Source: Streptomyces sp. AM 2-1-1 (GTDB lineage: Bacteria > Actinomycetota > Actinomycetes > Streptomycetales > Streptomycetaceae). From it: 64,000 nucleotides of DNA. The notes below the pieces were generated by a model that searched no databases, was not told the DNA's origin, and was given only the letters and a program-made list of their open reading frames with translations. The position numbers and the translations under genes were made by a program. Below are positions 16,750 through 24,155 of this stretch, one piece after another (the stretch's first letter is position 1; each line of letters begins with the position of its first letter). The stretch covers positions 6,714,501-6,778,500 of the forward strand of contig NZ_CP119147.1 of NCBI RefSeq assembly GCF_029167645.1, written 5' to 3'.

Positions 16750-17076
16750 GTGGACGGGACGACACGGACACGGAGACTGGACGCGGCCCAACTCGGTGCG
16801 GAGCTGGGGGAGAAGGCCACGCTGGTGCAGTTCTCCTCCGCTTTCTGCCAGCCCTGCCGCGCCACCCGCAGGACCCTCGCCGAGGTGGCGGCCATGGTGG
16901 AGGGAGTGGCCCACGTGGAGATCGACGCCGAGGCCCATCTCACTCTCGTCCGCAGCCTCCGGATCCGCAGCACACCGACCGTTCTGGTGCTCGACGCCCG
17001 GGGCACCGTCGTGCGCCGCGCGGCCGGACAGCCGCGGACCGTCGACGTCGTGGCCGCGCTCGGTCAGGCGATGTGA
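16750..17076 (+). CDS. thioredoxin-fold protein
   Basis: Small thioredoxin-like protein of about 108 residues. The active site is SAFCQPCRATRR (CxxC), the cis-proline loop is RSTPTVLVLD, and the C-terminal strand is RGTVVRRAAGQP. CQPC differs from the usual WCGPC, and Trp is replaced by Phe, so its redox potential or partners may differ. GTG start with GGAAGGA upstream. Divergent from the acyltransferase. Confidence 0.88.
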   Translation: MDGTTRTRRLDAAQLGAELGEKATLVQFSSAFCQPCRATRRTLAEVAAMVEGVAHVEIDAEAHLTLVRSLRIRSTPTVLVLDARGTVVRRAAGQPRTVDVVAALGQAM

Positions 17077-17148
17077 CGCGCCGTGACGCCGCTCCCACAT
17101 GACGATACGCACTTGACGGTACCGGCCACGCATCGTCACTCTGACGAC

Positions 17149-17229
17149 ATGCCGACGGAACTCCTTCTCTACGGCCGGGTCCACGTCGACCTGGCCCGCA
17201 ACGCGAGTGCGCGCTGTCCGGGTGCCTGA
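17149..17229 (+). CDS. putative cysteine-responsive leader peptide (26 aa)
   Basis: A 26-codon frame reads MPTELLLYGRVHVDLARNAS followed by ARCPGA. The RxHVDLAR-x-x-S-A pattern ending in Cys matches actinobacterial leader peptides found ahead of sulfur-assimilation and flavin reductase genes, where ribosome stalling at Cys is thought to sense cysteine supply. It ends 43 bases before the flavin reductase start. TTGACG (17113-17118) and a weak CACTCT (17137-17142) would place transcription near the ATG itself, so it may be leaderless. Confidence 0.7.
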   Translation: MPTELLLYGRVHVDLARNASARCPGA

Positions 17230-17272
17230 GCACCTACGGACCTGTACGCCCGCCTCGCATAAGGACATTTCC

Positions 17273-17779
17273 ATGACGGCTTCGCCCGAGCTCCGCACCG
17301 CCGTGCCCGCCTCTCCCGAGCTGCTCCGCTCCGTCTTCCGGCAGCACGCCGCGGGCGTCGCGGTGATCACCGCCGCCGGCGAGAAGCCCGTGGGGTTCAC
17401 CGCCACCTCGCTCAACTCCGTCGCCGCCGAGCCGCCGCTGGTCTCCTTCGGAGTGGCCGCCTCCTCATCCAGCTGGCCCGTGGTCTCCGGGGCCACGCAC
17501 ATAGGCGTGCACATACTCGCCGAGGACCAGGCGGAACTGGCCGCCACCTTCGCCCGCTCCGGCGCCGACCGCTTCGGCCCGGCGACGAGCTGGCACCACG
17601 GACCCGAGGGTGTGCCGGTGCTCGGCGGCGTGCTGGCCTGGCTGGTCTGCCGGGTGGTGGCCCGGGTTCCCGCGGGCGACCACTGCATCGTCATCGCCCA
17701 GGTCGAGGTCGGCGACCCCGAGGGCGGAGGCCGTCCGCTCGTCTACCACGGGGGCCGCTTCACCTCGCTGCGCGACTGA
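17273..17779 (+). CDS. flavin reductase family protein
   Basis: FMN-binding split-barrel flavin reductase of about 168 residues. Typical parts: FRQHAAGVAVITAAG, GFTATSLNSVAAEPPLVSF (flavin-binding) and HIGVHILAEDQAELAATFAR, with the late VYHGGRFTSL. It would supply reduced flavin to a monooxygenase or desulfonation enzyme; no partner monooxygenase is adjacent. AAGGA lies nine bases before ATG 17273. The upstream leader peptide suggests regulation by cysteine or sulfur status. Confidence 0.9.
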   Translation: MTASPELRTAVPASPELLRSVFRQHAAGVAVITAAGEKPVGFTATSLNSVAAEPPLVSFGVAASSSSWPVVSGATHIGVHILAEDQAELAATFARSGADRFGPATSWHHGPEGVPVLGGVLAWLVCRVVARVPAGDHCIVIAQVEVGDPEGGGRPLVYHGGRFTSLRD

Positions 17780-18035
17780 TCCCGAGCACGCCGCCGGGCC
17801 GGTCCGACCGGGGGACCCTCCGGTCCGGCCCTGCCGCTGCCGATCTCCGCCGGAGTCGCCGCGTTGGCCACATCACAGTTCCAAGCGCTTGCTTACCGGG
17901 CTCATGACGGGTGTACTGGCGAGTAATATTTCGCTCGGTGTGCCGGTCGCCCTGACCGGGAAACCGCCTCCCGGGGCGCCTATGCTGCGAGCGACCGAGG
18001 CAGCCCAGAACCCACGATGCAGTAGGAGAGCCGGC
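17780..18035 (+). promoter_or_regulatory. upstream region of etfB with LacI-like palindrome
   Basis: Contains CAAGCGCTTG (17882-17891), a perfect 10-base palindrome with the CG centre typical of LacI-family operators. TAATAT occurs in the AT-richer part around 17925, TATGCT at 17981-17986, and TAGGAGAG just before GTG 18036. No convincing -35 partner was found for TATGCT. Confidence 0.3.
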
Positions 18036-18821
18036 GTGAGCTTGAGGATCGTTGTCTGTGTGAAGTACGTGCCCGACGCGTCCGGTGAGCGGGGGTTCGC
18101 GGATGATCTGACGGTGGACCGTGAGGATGTGGACGGTCTGTTGTCGGAGCTGGACGAGTATGCGGTCGAGCAGGCGTTGCGGATCGCGGACGCGGCGGAC
18201 GGGGCGGAGGTCACGGTGGTGACGGTGGGTCCCGGGGACGCGAAGGACGCGTTGCGCAAGGCGTTGTCGATGGGTGCGGACAGGGCGGTGCACGTCGAGG
18301 ACGATTCTCTGCACGGCAGTGATGTGATGGGGACGTCGCTGGTGCTGGCGAAGGCGGTCGAGAGGACGGGCTTCGATCTGGTGATCTGCGGGATGGCGTC
18401 GACGGACGGCACGATGGGGGTGCTGCCGGCGGTGCTGGCGGAGCGTCTGGGTGTGGCGCAGGTGACGTTGTTGTCGCAGGTGGCGGTGGCGGGTGGCACG
18501 GTGACCGGGCGGCGTGACGGGGACGCGGCGTCGGAGGAGCTGGAGGCGCCGTTGCCGGCGGTGGTGTCGGTGACCGACCAGTCGGGCGAGGCGCGTTACC
18601 CGTCGTTCAAGGGGATCATGGCGGCGAAGAAGAAGCCGGTCGAGGCGCTGGATCTGGATGATCTGGGGATCGGTGCGGACGAGGTGGGTCTGGCGGGTGC
18701 GTGGACGGTGGTCGACGCGGCGGTGGCGCGTCCGGCGCGGACGGCGGGCACGATCGTGAAGGACGAGGGTGAGGGCGGCAGGCGGCTGGCCGAGTTCCTC
18801 GTGGGCCAGAAGTTCATCTGA
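18036..18821 (+). CDS. etfB: electron transfer flavoprotein subunit beta
   Basis: ETF beta subunit of about 261 residues, partner of EtfA. The heterodimer carries FAD and AMP and passes electrons from acyl-CoA dehydrogenases to the quinone pool. Diagnostic parts: IVVCVKYVPDASGER, DEYAVEQALRIAD, VVTVGPGDAKDALRKALSMG, LVICGMASTDGTMGVLPAVL and RYPSFKGIMAAKKKP. GTG start with GGAGAG upstream. Codon third positions favour G and T (GTG, GCG, GGT, TTG), unlike its neighbours, which favour C. Confidence 0.95.
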   Translation: MSLRIVVCVKYVPDASGERGFADDLTVDREDVDGLLSELDEYAVEQALRIADAADGAEVTVVTVGPGDAKDALRKALSMGADRAVHVEDDSLHGSDVMGTSLVLAKAVERTGFDLVICGMASTDGTMGVLPAVLAERLGVAQVTLLSQVAVAGGTVTGRRDGDAASEELEAPLPAVVSVTDQSGEARYPSFKGIMAAKKKPVEALDLDDLGIGADEVGLAGAWTVVDAAVARPARTAGTIVKDEGEGGRRLAEFLVGQKFI

Positions 18822-18931
18822 CGCGGCCGCGCCTCTGGTGCGGGGTGCCCGGGTGACGGGGTGGTGGGGATGCCCGCTCACCGTTCTGCCTTTCTCTTTT
18901 CGTCTCTGGTTTCGCAGGAAGTGGATGTGTC

Positions 18932-19891
18932 ATGGCTGAGGTTCTGGTTGTTGTCGATCATGTGGACGGTGCGGTCCGTAAGCCCACGCTGGAGTTGTTG
19001 ACGCTGGCGCGGCGGATCGGTGATCCGGTCGCGGTGGTGCTGGGTGCGGGTGCGGCGGACACGGTGGGTGTGCTGGCGGAGCACGGTGCGGTGCGGGTGC
19101 TGACGTCGTCGGAGCAGCGGTTCGCGGAGTATCTGGTGGTGCCGAAGGTCGACGCGTTGCAGGCGGCGGTGGCGGTGGTCGAGCCGGTGGCGGTGCTGGT
19201 GGTGTCGTCGGCGGAGGGCAAGGAGGTCGCGGCGCGGCTGGCGGTGCGGATCGGTTCGGGGATCATCACGGACGCGGTGGATCTGGAGGCGGGTGAGTCG
19301 GGTCCGGTGGCGACGCAGTCGGCGTTCGCGGCGTCGTTCTCGGTGAAGTCGCGGGTTTCGCGGGGGGTGCCGGTGATCACGGTGAAGCCGAATTCGGCGC
19401 CGGTGGAGCCGGTGGTGGCGGCGGGTGCGGTGGAGGAGCTGGTGGTGGAGTTCGGTGCGGTGGCGGGTGCGAAGGTGTTGTCGCGGACGCCGCGTGCCGC
19501 GTCGGGGCGTCCGGAGCTGACGGAGGCGGCGATCGTGGTGTCGGGTGGGCGGGGTGTCAACGGTGCGGAGAACTTCGCGGTGATCGAGGCGCTCGCGGAC
19601 TCGCTCGGTGCGGCGGTCGGTGCGTCGCGGGCGGCGGTCGACGCGGGGTGGTACCCGCACACCAACCAGGTCGGGCAGACGGGCAAGTCCGTTTCTCCGC
19701 AGCTCTACATCGCGTCGGGGATCTCGGGTGCGATCCAGCACCGGGCGGGTATGCAGACCTCGAAGACGATCGTCGCGGTCAACAAGGACGCCGAGGCCCC
19801 GATCTTCGAACTCGTCGACTACGGCGTCGTGGGTGACCTGTTCACCGTCGTCCCCCAGCTCACCGAGGAGATCAACGCCCGCAAGGGCTGA
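18932..19891 (+). CDS. etfA: electron transfer flavoprotein subunit alpha
   Basis: ETF alpha subunit of about 319 residues with the FAD-binding C-terminal domain: [53 protein letters not shown] and [19 protein letters not shown]. It lies 110 bases after etfB, so the two form one unit. G-ending codons dominate as far as about 19,770. The last 110-120 bases switch abruptly to the C-ending pattern used elsewhere in the window, which suggests a mosaic or converted gene. Confidence 0.95.
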   Translation: MAEVLVVVDHVDGAVRKPTLELLTLARRIGDPVAVVLGAGAADTVGVLAEHGAVRVLTSSEQRFAEYLVVPKVDALQAAVAVVEPVAVLVVSSAEGKEVAARLAVRIGSGIITDAVDLEAGESGPVATQSAFAASFSVKSRVSRGVPVITVKPNSAPVEPVVAAGAVEELVVEFGAVAGAKVLSRTPRAASGRPELTEAAIVVSGGRGVNGAENFAVIEALADSLGAAVGASRAAVDAGWYPHTNQVGQTGKSVSPQLYIASGISGAIQHRAGMQTSKTIVAVNKDAEAPIFELVDYGVVGDLFTVVPQLTEEINARKG

Positions 19892-19935
19892 ACCACACCC
19901 CCCGCGACGACCCTCGCGGAGGACCACGCACGGCC

Positions 19936-19978
19936 ACGGGCCGGGACCACGCGGACACCCCACGCGGCCCCGGCCCGT
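19936..19978 (+). terminator. hairpin after etfA
   Basis: ACGGGCCGGG (19936-19945) pairs perfectly with CCCGGCCCGT (19969-19978), with a 23-base interior that can partly pair. It begins 45 bases after the etfA stop. Confidence 0.5.
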
Positions 19979-19980
19979 TG

Positions 19981-20019
19981 GCGTGCGTCGTTGACGCACG
20001 CGTCCTCGCCTTATAGCTT
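19981..20019 (+). promoter_or_regulatory. promoter with 9-bp hairpin/operator, DUF6986 gene
   Basis: GCGTGCGTC, GTT, GACGCACGC (19981-20001) is a perfect 9-bp inverted repeat. It contains the -35-like TTGACG (19991-19996), and TAGCTT (20014-20019) lies 17 bases downstream. Expected start near 20026, about 50 bases before the ATG. The overlap suggests an operator. Confidence 0.5.
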
Positions 20020-20076
20020 CGCCATGCGGATCATCGATTCCGGAGAACGGAAACATCGAGCGCGGGGGGTACGGCC

Positions 20077-21369
20077 ATGGGCCGACGGGCCGAAGGGATG
20101 ACGAGCCTCGACGACGCGGTGCGCGAGGAGATCGACGCCTCCCTCGCCGACGTGGACGCGGAACTCGCGCGTCGCTACCCCGGAGATCCCGGCACCCGCC
20201 GGCCCGTCCACACGGTCTACGTACCGGCGGACGTGTTCGCCCCGTCCACGGTCCGCTCCTGGGGCGACCGGGCCCTGGCGGCACTCGACGAACACGCCCC
20301 CGACGCGGCCTCCTTCGCCGCCGTTCTCGGGCTCCCCGACGAGCTCGCGGAGTCCGTCCACGACCGGGTGCGCGCCAAGCTGGAGCGCGAGCCCGTGGAG
20401 GACCTGCGCGTCGACTTCGAGGACGGCTACGGCAGACGCCCGGACGCCGAGGAGGACGAGACCGCCGCCCGTGCCGCGCGGCTGGTCCAGCAGGCGTACG
20501 CGGACGGCACCGCACCCCCGTACGCGGGCATCAGGACGAAGTGCATGGAGACGGCCGTGCGGGCGCGGGGCATCCGCACCACGGACGTGTTCCTCACCGC
20601 TCTCGTCCGCTCCGGCGGACTGCCCGACGGGCTGGTGCTCACGCTGCCGAAGGTGACCTATCCGCAGCAGGTCACCGCCTTCGTCCGGCTTCTCGACGCC
20701 TTCGAGAGGACGCACGGACTGGCGGAGGGCCGACTGCGCTTCGAGATCCAGATCGAGACCAGCCAGTCCATCCTCGCGGCCGACGGGACGGCCACCGTCG
20801 CGCGGATGATCGACGCCGCCCGGGGCCGGGCCACCGGACTCCACTACGGCACCTTCGACTACAGCGCGAGCGTCGGGGTCAGCCCCGCCCACCAGGCGAG
20901 CGACCACCCCGCCGCGGATCACGCCAAGGCGGTCATGCAGGTCGCCGCAGCGGGCACCGGGGTGCGGGTGTCGGACGGCTCCACCAACGTGCTGCCGGTC
21001 GGCACCACCGACCGCGTCCACCAGGCATGGCGCCTCCACTACGGTCTGACCCGCCGCGCCCTGGCCCGCGCCTACTACCAGGGCTGGGACATGCACCCGG
21101 GGCACCTGCCGACCCGTTACGCGGCCGTCTACGCCTTCTACCGAGAGGGCCTGGACCAGGTGGCGGCCCGCCTCGCCGGGTACGTGGCCAAGTCCGGCGG
21201 ACAGGTCGTCATGGACGAGCCCGCCACCGCGAAGGCGCTCGCCGGCCACCTGCTGCGCGGTGTCGACTGCGGTGCCCTGGACACCGAGGAGGTCGCCCGG
21301 CTGACAGGCCTCGGCCGCCCCGGACTCGACGCGTACGCACGGACCGGGCACGGCCCGGCGACGGGCTGA
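20077..21369 (+). CDS. HpcH/HpaI aldolase / citrate lyase-like protein (DUF6986)
   Basis: TIM-barrel protein of about 430 residues resembling CitE/HpcH lyases. Family-type parts: VEDLRVDFEDGYGRRPDAEE (acidic metal site), IRTKCMET, GLVLTLPKVTYPQQVTAFVR, LRFEIQIETSQSIL (Glu of the metal site), GLHYGTFDYSAS and YYQGWDMHPGHLPTRYAAVY. The reaction is probably reversible C-C cleavage on a CoA ester or 2-oxoacid, or malyl/malate-synthase-like condensation; the substrate is not known. ATG 20077 has a weak GGGGGG site; ATG 20098 is an alternative. Convergent with the LacI gene, 15 bases apart. Confidence 0.8.
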   Translation: MGRRAEGMTSLDDAVREEIDASLADVDAELARRYPGDPGTRRPVHTVYVPADVFAPSTVRSWGDRALAALDEHAPDAASFAAVLGLPDELAESVHDRVRAKLEREPVEDLRVDFEDGYGRRPDAEEDETAARAARLVQQAYADGTAPPYAGIRTKCMETAVRARGIRTTDVFLTALVRSGGLPDGLVLTLPKVTYPQQVTAFVRLLDAFERTHGLAEGRLRFEIQIETSQSILAADGTATVARMIDAARGRATGLHYGTFDYSASVGVSPAHQASDHPAADHAKAVMQVAAAGTGVRVSDGSTNVLPVGTTDRVHQAWRLHYGLTRRALARAYYQGWDMHPGHLPTRYAAVYAFYREGLDQVAARLAGYVAKSGGQVVMDEPATAKALAGHLLRGVDCGALDTEEVARLTGLGRPGLDAYARTGHGPATG

Positions 21370-21384
21370 ACCCCGCTCGCACGC

Positions 21385-22413
21385 TCAGGCCGGCGGCCGC
21401 TCGCCCGAACCGCGGGCCACCAGGGTCGTCGGCAGCTCCACCCGGGCGGTGGAGTGGCCCGCGCCCTCCAGGCGGCGGAACAGGTGCTCCGCCGCGGTGC
21501 GTCCCACCGCCGCCGGATCCTGGGCGATCACCGTGATCCCGAGCAGGTCGCCCAGTTCGATGTCGTCGAACCCGACCAGTGCGACGGGCCGTTCGCGTTC
21601 GGCGAGCACCCGCACGGCGGTCACGGTCACCCGGTTGTTGCCCGCGAAGAGCGCGGTCACCGGTTCGGGGCCGGCGAGCATCCCCTCGGCGGCGGCGCGT
21701 ACCCGCTCCGGGGCGGTGGTGCCCAGGGAGACCCAGGCCTCGTCGACGGTGATGCCCGCGTCCGCCATCGCGGCGTGGTAGCCGCGCAGTCGCTCCGTCG
21801 TCGTGTGGATGCGCGGCTGGTCCCCGATGAAACCGATCCGGCGGTGGCCGTGCGCGACGAGGTGGGCCACCCCTTCCCGGGCACCGCCGAAACTGTCGGA
21901 GAGGATGGTGTCGGCGTCGACCATGCCGGCCGGCCGGTCCACGAAGACGGTCGCCACCCCCGCCCTTATCTCCGGCTCCAGGTAGCGGTGGTCGTCGCCC
22001 GCCGGGATCACGATCAGCCCGTCGACCCGCCGCGCGCACAGGGCGAGCACCAACTCCTGTTCGCGAACCGGGTCCTCGGCGCTGGAACCGTTGATCAGCA
22101 GCGCTCCGTGGGCGCGGGCGACCTCTTCCACGGCGCGGCTCAGCGGACCGTAGAACGGGTCCGCCAGATCCTCCAGGACGAGCCCGATGGATGCCGTACG
22201 GCCCTTGCGCAGGACGCGGGCGCTGTCGTTGCGGCGGAACCCGAGCGCGTCGATCGCTTCCTGCACTCTGCGCTCGGTGTCGGGCGTGACGCCGGCTTCG
22301 CTGTTCACCACCCGGGAGACCGTCTTGAGCCCGACTCCGGCCCGCGCCGCCACATCCTTCATGGTGGGCCGGTTGCCGTAGCGGGGCTCGGAATGACGGG
22401 TGGTCTCGGCCAC
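21385..22413 (-). CDS. LacI-family transcriptional regulator
   Basis: Sugar-responsive repressor of about 342 residues. The N-terminal helix-turn-helix is MKDVAARAGVGLKTVSRVVN. The hinge FRRNDSARVLRKGRTASIG leads into a periplasmic-binding-like effector domain (GLVLEDLADPFYGPLSRAV, RRVDGLIVIPAG, HGHRRIGFIGDQ, VALVGFDDIELGDLL). GTG 22413 chosen for AGGAC nine bases upstream; ATG 22446 would add 11 residues. It is divergent from the ROK kinase, with a palindromic operator between them, so it probably represses itself and the kinase. Confidence 0.9.
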   Translation of the reverse strand: MAETTRHSEPRYGNRPTMKDVAARAGVGLKTVSRVVNSEAGVTPDTERRVQEAIDALGFRRNDSARVLRKGRTASIGLVLEDLADPFYGPLSRAVEEVARAHGALLINGSSAEDPVREQELVLALCARRVDGLIVIPAGDDHRYLEPEIRAGVATVFVDRPAGMVDADTILSDSFGGAREGVAHLVAHGHRRIGFIGDQPRIHTTTERLRGYHAAMADAGITVDEAWVSLGTTAPERVRAAAEGMLAGPEPVTALFAGNNRVTVTAVRVLAERERPVALVGFDDIELGDLLGITVIAQDPAAVGRTAAEHLFRRLEGAGHSTARVELPTTLVARGSGERPPA

Positions 22414-22484
22414 GGTGCGCTGTCCTGTCGTAGGGTGCGGCGACATCGGTGTCGACGCCGCGGGGTTTCGGGGCTGTGGCGTCG

Positions 22485-22509
22485 AGCATAGGCCCTGGAC
22501 AACGTTGTC
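22485..22509. promoter_or_regulatory. LacI-type operator and -10 element between LacI and ROK genes
   Basis: GACAACGTTGTC (22498-22509) is a perfect 12-base palindrome with the CG centre expected for LacI-family repressors. It lies just upstream of a minus-strand TATGCT (complement of 22485-22490), which would serve the LacI gene, and about 80 bases before the ROK kinase start. The arrangement fits autoregulation and divergent control. Confidence 0.65.
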
Positions 22510-22587
22510 ATGGCAAGGGAGACTATGCGGACCGCAGGGCTGGAACCAGCAGGTCCGCCCTCCTAGCCGTCCGGAGAGCCCAGGCCC

Positions 22588-23514
22588 ATGCATACCGACC
22601 TCGTCGCCGCCCTCGATATCGGCGGCACCAAGATCGCCGGCGCGCTGGTGGGTGACGACGGCACGCTCCTCGTACGGGCGCAGCGGCCGACCCCCGCCAG
22701 GGAGCCCGGCGAGTCGGTGATGGGAGCGGTGGACGACGTCCTCGCCGAGCTGATGGCCTCTCCGCTGTGGGCGCGGGCCTCCGCGCTGGGCATCGGCAGC
22801 GCCGGCCCGGTGGACGCCTCCGCGGGCACGGTCAGTCCGGTCAACGTCCCCCACTGGCGCGACTTCCCGTTGGTCGAGCGGGTGGGCAGGACCATCGGCG
22901 GGCTGCCGGTCACCCTGGTCGGCGACGGTGTGGCGATGACGGCGGCCGAGCACTGGCAGGGGGCGGCGCGCGGGCACGACAACGCGCTCTGCATGGTGGT
23001 GTCGACCGGGGTCGGCGGCGGACTGGTGCTGGGAGGCAGACTCCACCCCGGCCCCACCGGAAACTCGGGCCACATCGGCCACATCAGCGTGGACCTGGAC
23101 GGCGACCCGTGCCCCTGCGGCGCGCGCGGCTGCGTGGAACGGATCGCCAGCGGCCCGAACATCGCCCGCAGGGCGCTGGACGGAGGCTGGCGGCCCGGCA
23201 CGGACGGGGACGCCACGGCGCGTGCGGTAGCCGCAGCCGCCCGGGCGGGGGACCCTGTGGCCCGCGCGTCCTTCGCGCGCGCGGCGCAGGCTCTCGCCGC
23301 GGGGATCGCCGCCACGGCGACCCTGGTCGAGATCGACATCGCGGTGATCGGCGGTGGGGTGGCCGGAGCCGGTGACGTGCTCTTCGCTCCGCTGCGACAG
23401 GCCCTGGCCGACTACGCGACGCTCTCCTTCGTGCGCGATCTCACCGTGACGCCCGCCGTGATGGGAAACGACGCGGGTCTCGTGGGAGCGGCCGCCGCGG
23501 CGACCGCCCGCTGA
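22588..23514 (+). CDS. ROK-family sugar kinase (glucokinase-like)
   Basis: Kinase of about 308 residues. ATP phosphate loop ALDIGGTKIAGALVG, catalytic Asp region around VTLVGDGVAMTA, sugar site GNSGHIGHISVDLDG, the ROK zinc motif DPCPCGARGCVE, and the adenosine-site AVIGGGVAGAGD. Substrate could be glucose, N-acetylglucosamine or N-acetylmannosamine; not decidable here. It lies opposite the LacI regulator and is likely induced by its own sugar substrate. Confidence 0.92.
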   Translation: MHTDLVAALDIGGTKIAGALVGDDGTLLVRAQRPTPAREPGESVMGAVDDVLAELMASPLWARASALGIGSAGPVDASAGTVSPVNVPHWRDFPLVERVGRTIGGLPVTLVGDGVAMTAAEHWQGAARGHDNALCMVVSTGVGGGLVLGGRLHPGPTGNSGHIGHISVDLDGDPCPCGARGCVERIASGPNIARRALDGGWRPGTDGDATARAVAAAARAGDPVARASFARAAQALAAGIAATATLVEIDIAVIGGGVAGAGDVLFAPLRQALADYATLSFVRDLTVTPAVMGNDAGLVGAAAAATAR

Positions 23515-23597
23515 GGCGCGGCCGCCGGGCCCGCCGGAGCGTTCCGTGCGGGCCGCCGCCGCTCGCGTGGGGCCACGACGGGTGACGAGGTGTCCGG

Positions 23598-23774
23598 TCA
23601 GTGCGCGGGCTCGGCCGCCCGCTGGGCGACCACCACGAGGAAGGCGTCCCGGTCCAGGTCCATCACGACCTCCGCCGCGAGCCCTTCGCCGCGGCGCGCG
23701 GCGGCGAACTCCTCCGCCGGCCAGCTGCCGCGCGGTCCGCCGGCGGGAAACTGTTCGAGCACCGTCTGACGCAT
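23598..23774 (-). CDS. small conserved hypothetical protein (58 aa)
   Basis: Short frame starting MRQTVLEQFPAGGPRGSWPA, then EEFAAARRGEGLAAEVVMDL and ending LVVVAQRAAEPAH. GGGAG lies six bases before the ATG, and composition is protein-like with good third-position GC. I recall similar small Streptomyces proteins but know no function. No membrane segment or export signal. Confidence 0.7.
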   Translation of the reverse strand: MRQTVLEQFPAGGPRGSWPAEEFAAARRGEGLAAEVVMDLDRDAFLVVVAQRAAEPAH

Positions 23775-24155
23775 GGTGAACTCCCTCTTCCGGTCTCCGC
23801 GATGTCGTCCGAGCGCCTGTCGCCCGTCGCGTACGGCCCGCTCCGGTGACGGCCCGCCGCACCCGCCCCGGCCCGCCTGTCCCGTACGGCCGGTACGACG
23901 GGGCGTCTGCGACGGGTACCCCGCCCACGGCTCCGTACAACAGGTTCGTCGCGCCGGGTTTTCGCGGCGGGGTGTTCAGGGCAAGCCACAGGGGGCTGGA
24001 GCCCTGCCGGACGACCGCGTCGCGACGGCGACGGTACCCGCCTCGCGCGTTCCGGTCCGACTGCCGCGCGGCTCGGCCCGGATCCGGTGCCGTGCGGTGC
24101 GGCGGCGGGACGCGAGCACGGCACGGACCACGAGATGCCTGGCGAAGGGGGAGTC
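23775..24155. other. no gene seen
   Basis: About 380 bases between the small divergent gene and the kinase-Nudix gene. Open frames here are Arg/Pro-rich shadows without ribosome sites. It presumably holds both promoters, but no clear -35/-10 pair was found. AAGGGGGAG at its end (24145-24153) is the ribosome site for the next gene. Confidence 0.45.

Noticed and set aside
18878..20515. Long minus-strand open frame (545 codons) opposite etfA and the DUF6986 gene
   Set aside because: Translation is Arg/His-rich low complexity (HRRHR type), the antisense shadow of the G-ending codons of etfA; no ribosome site or domain.
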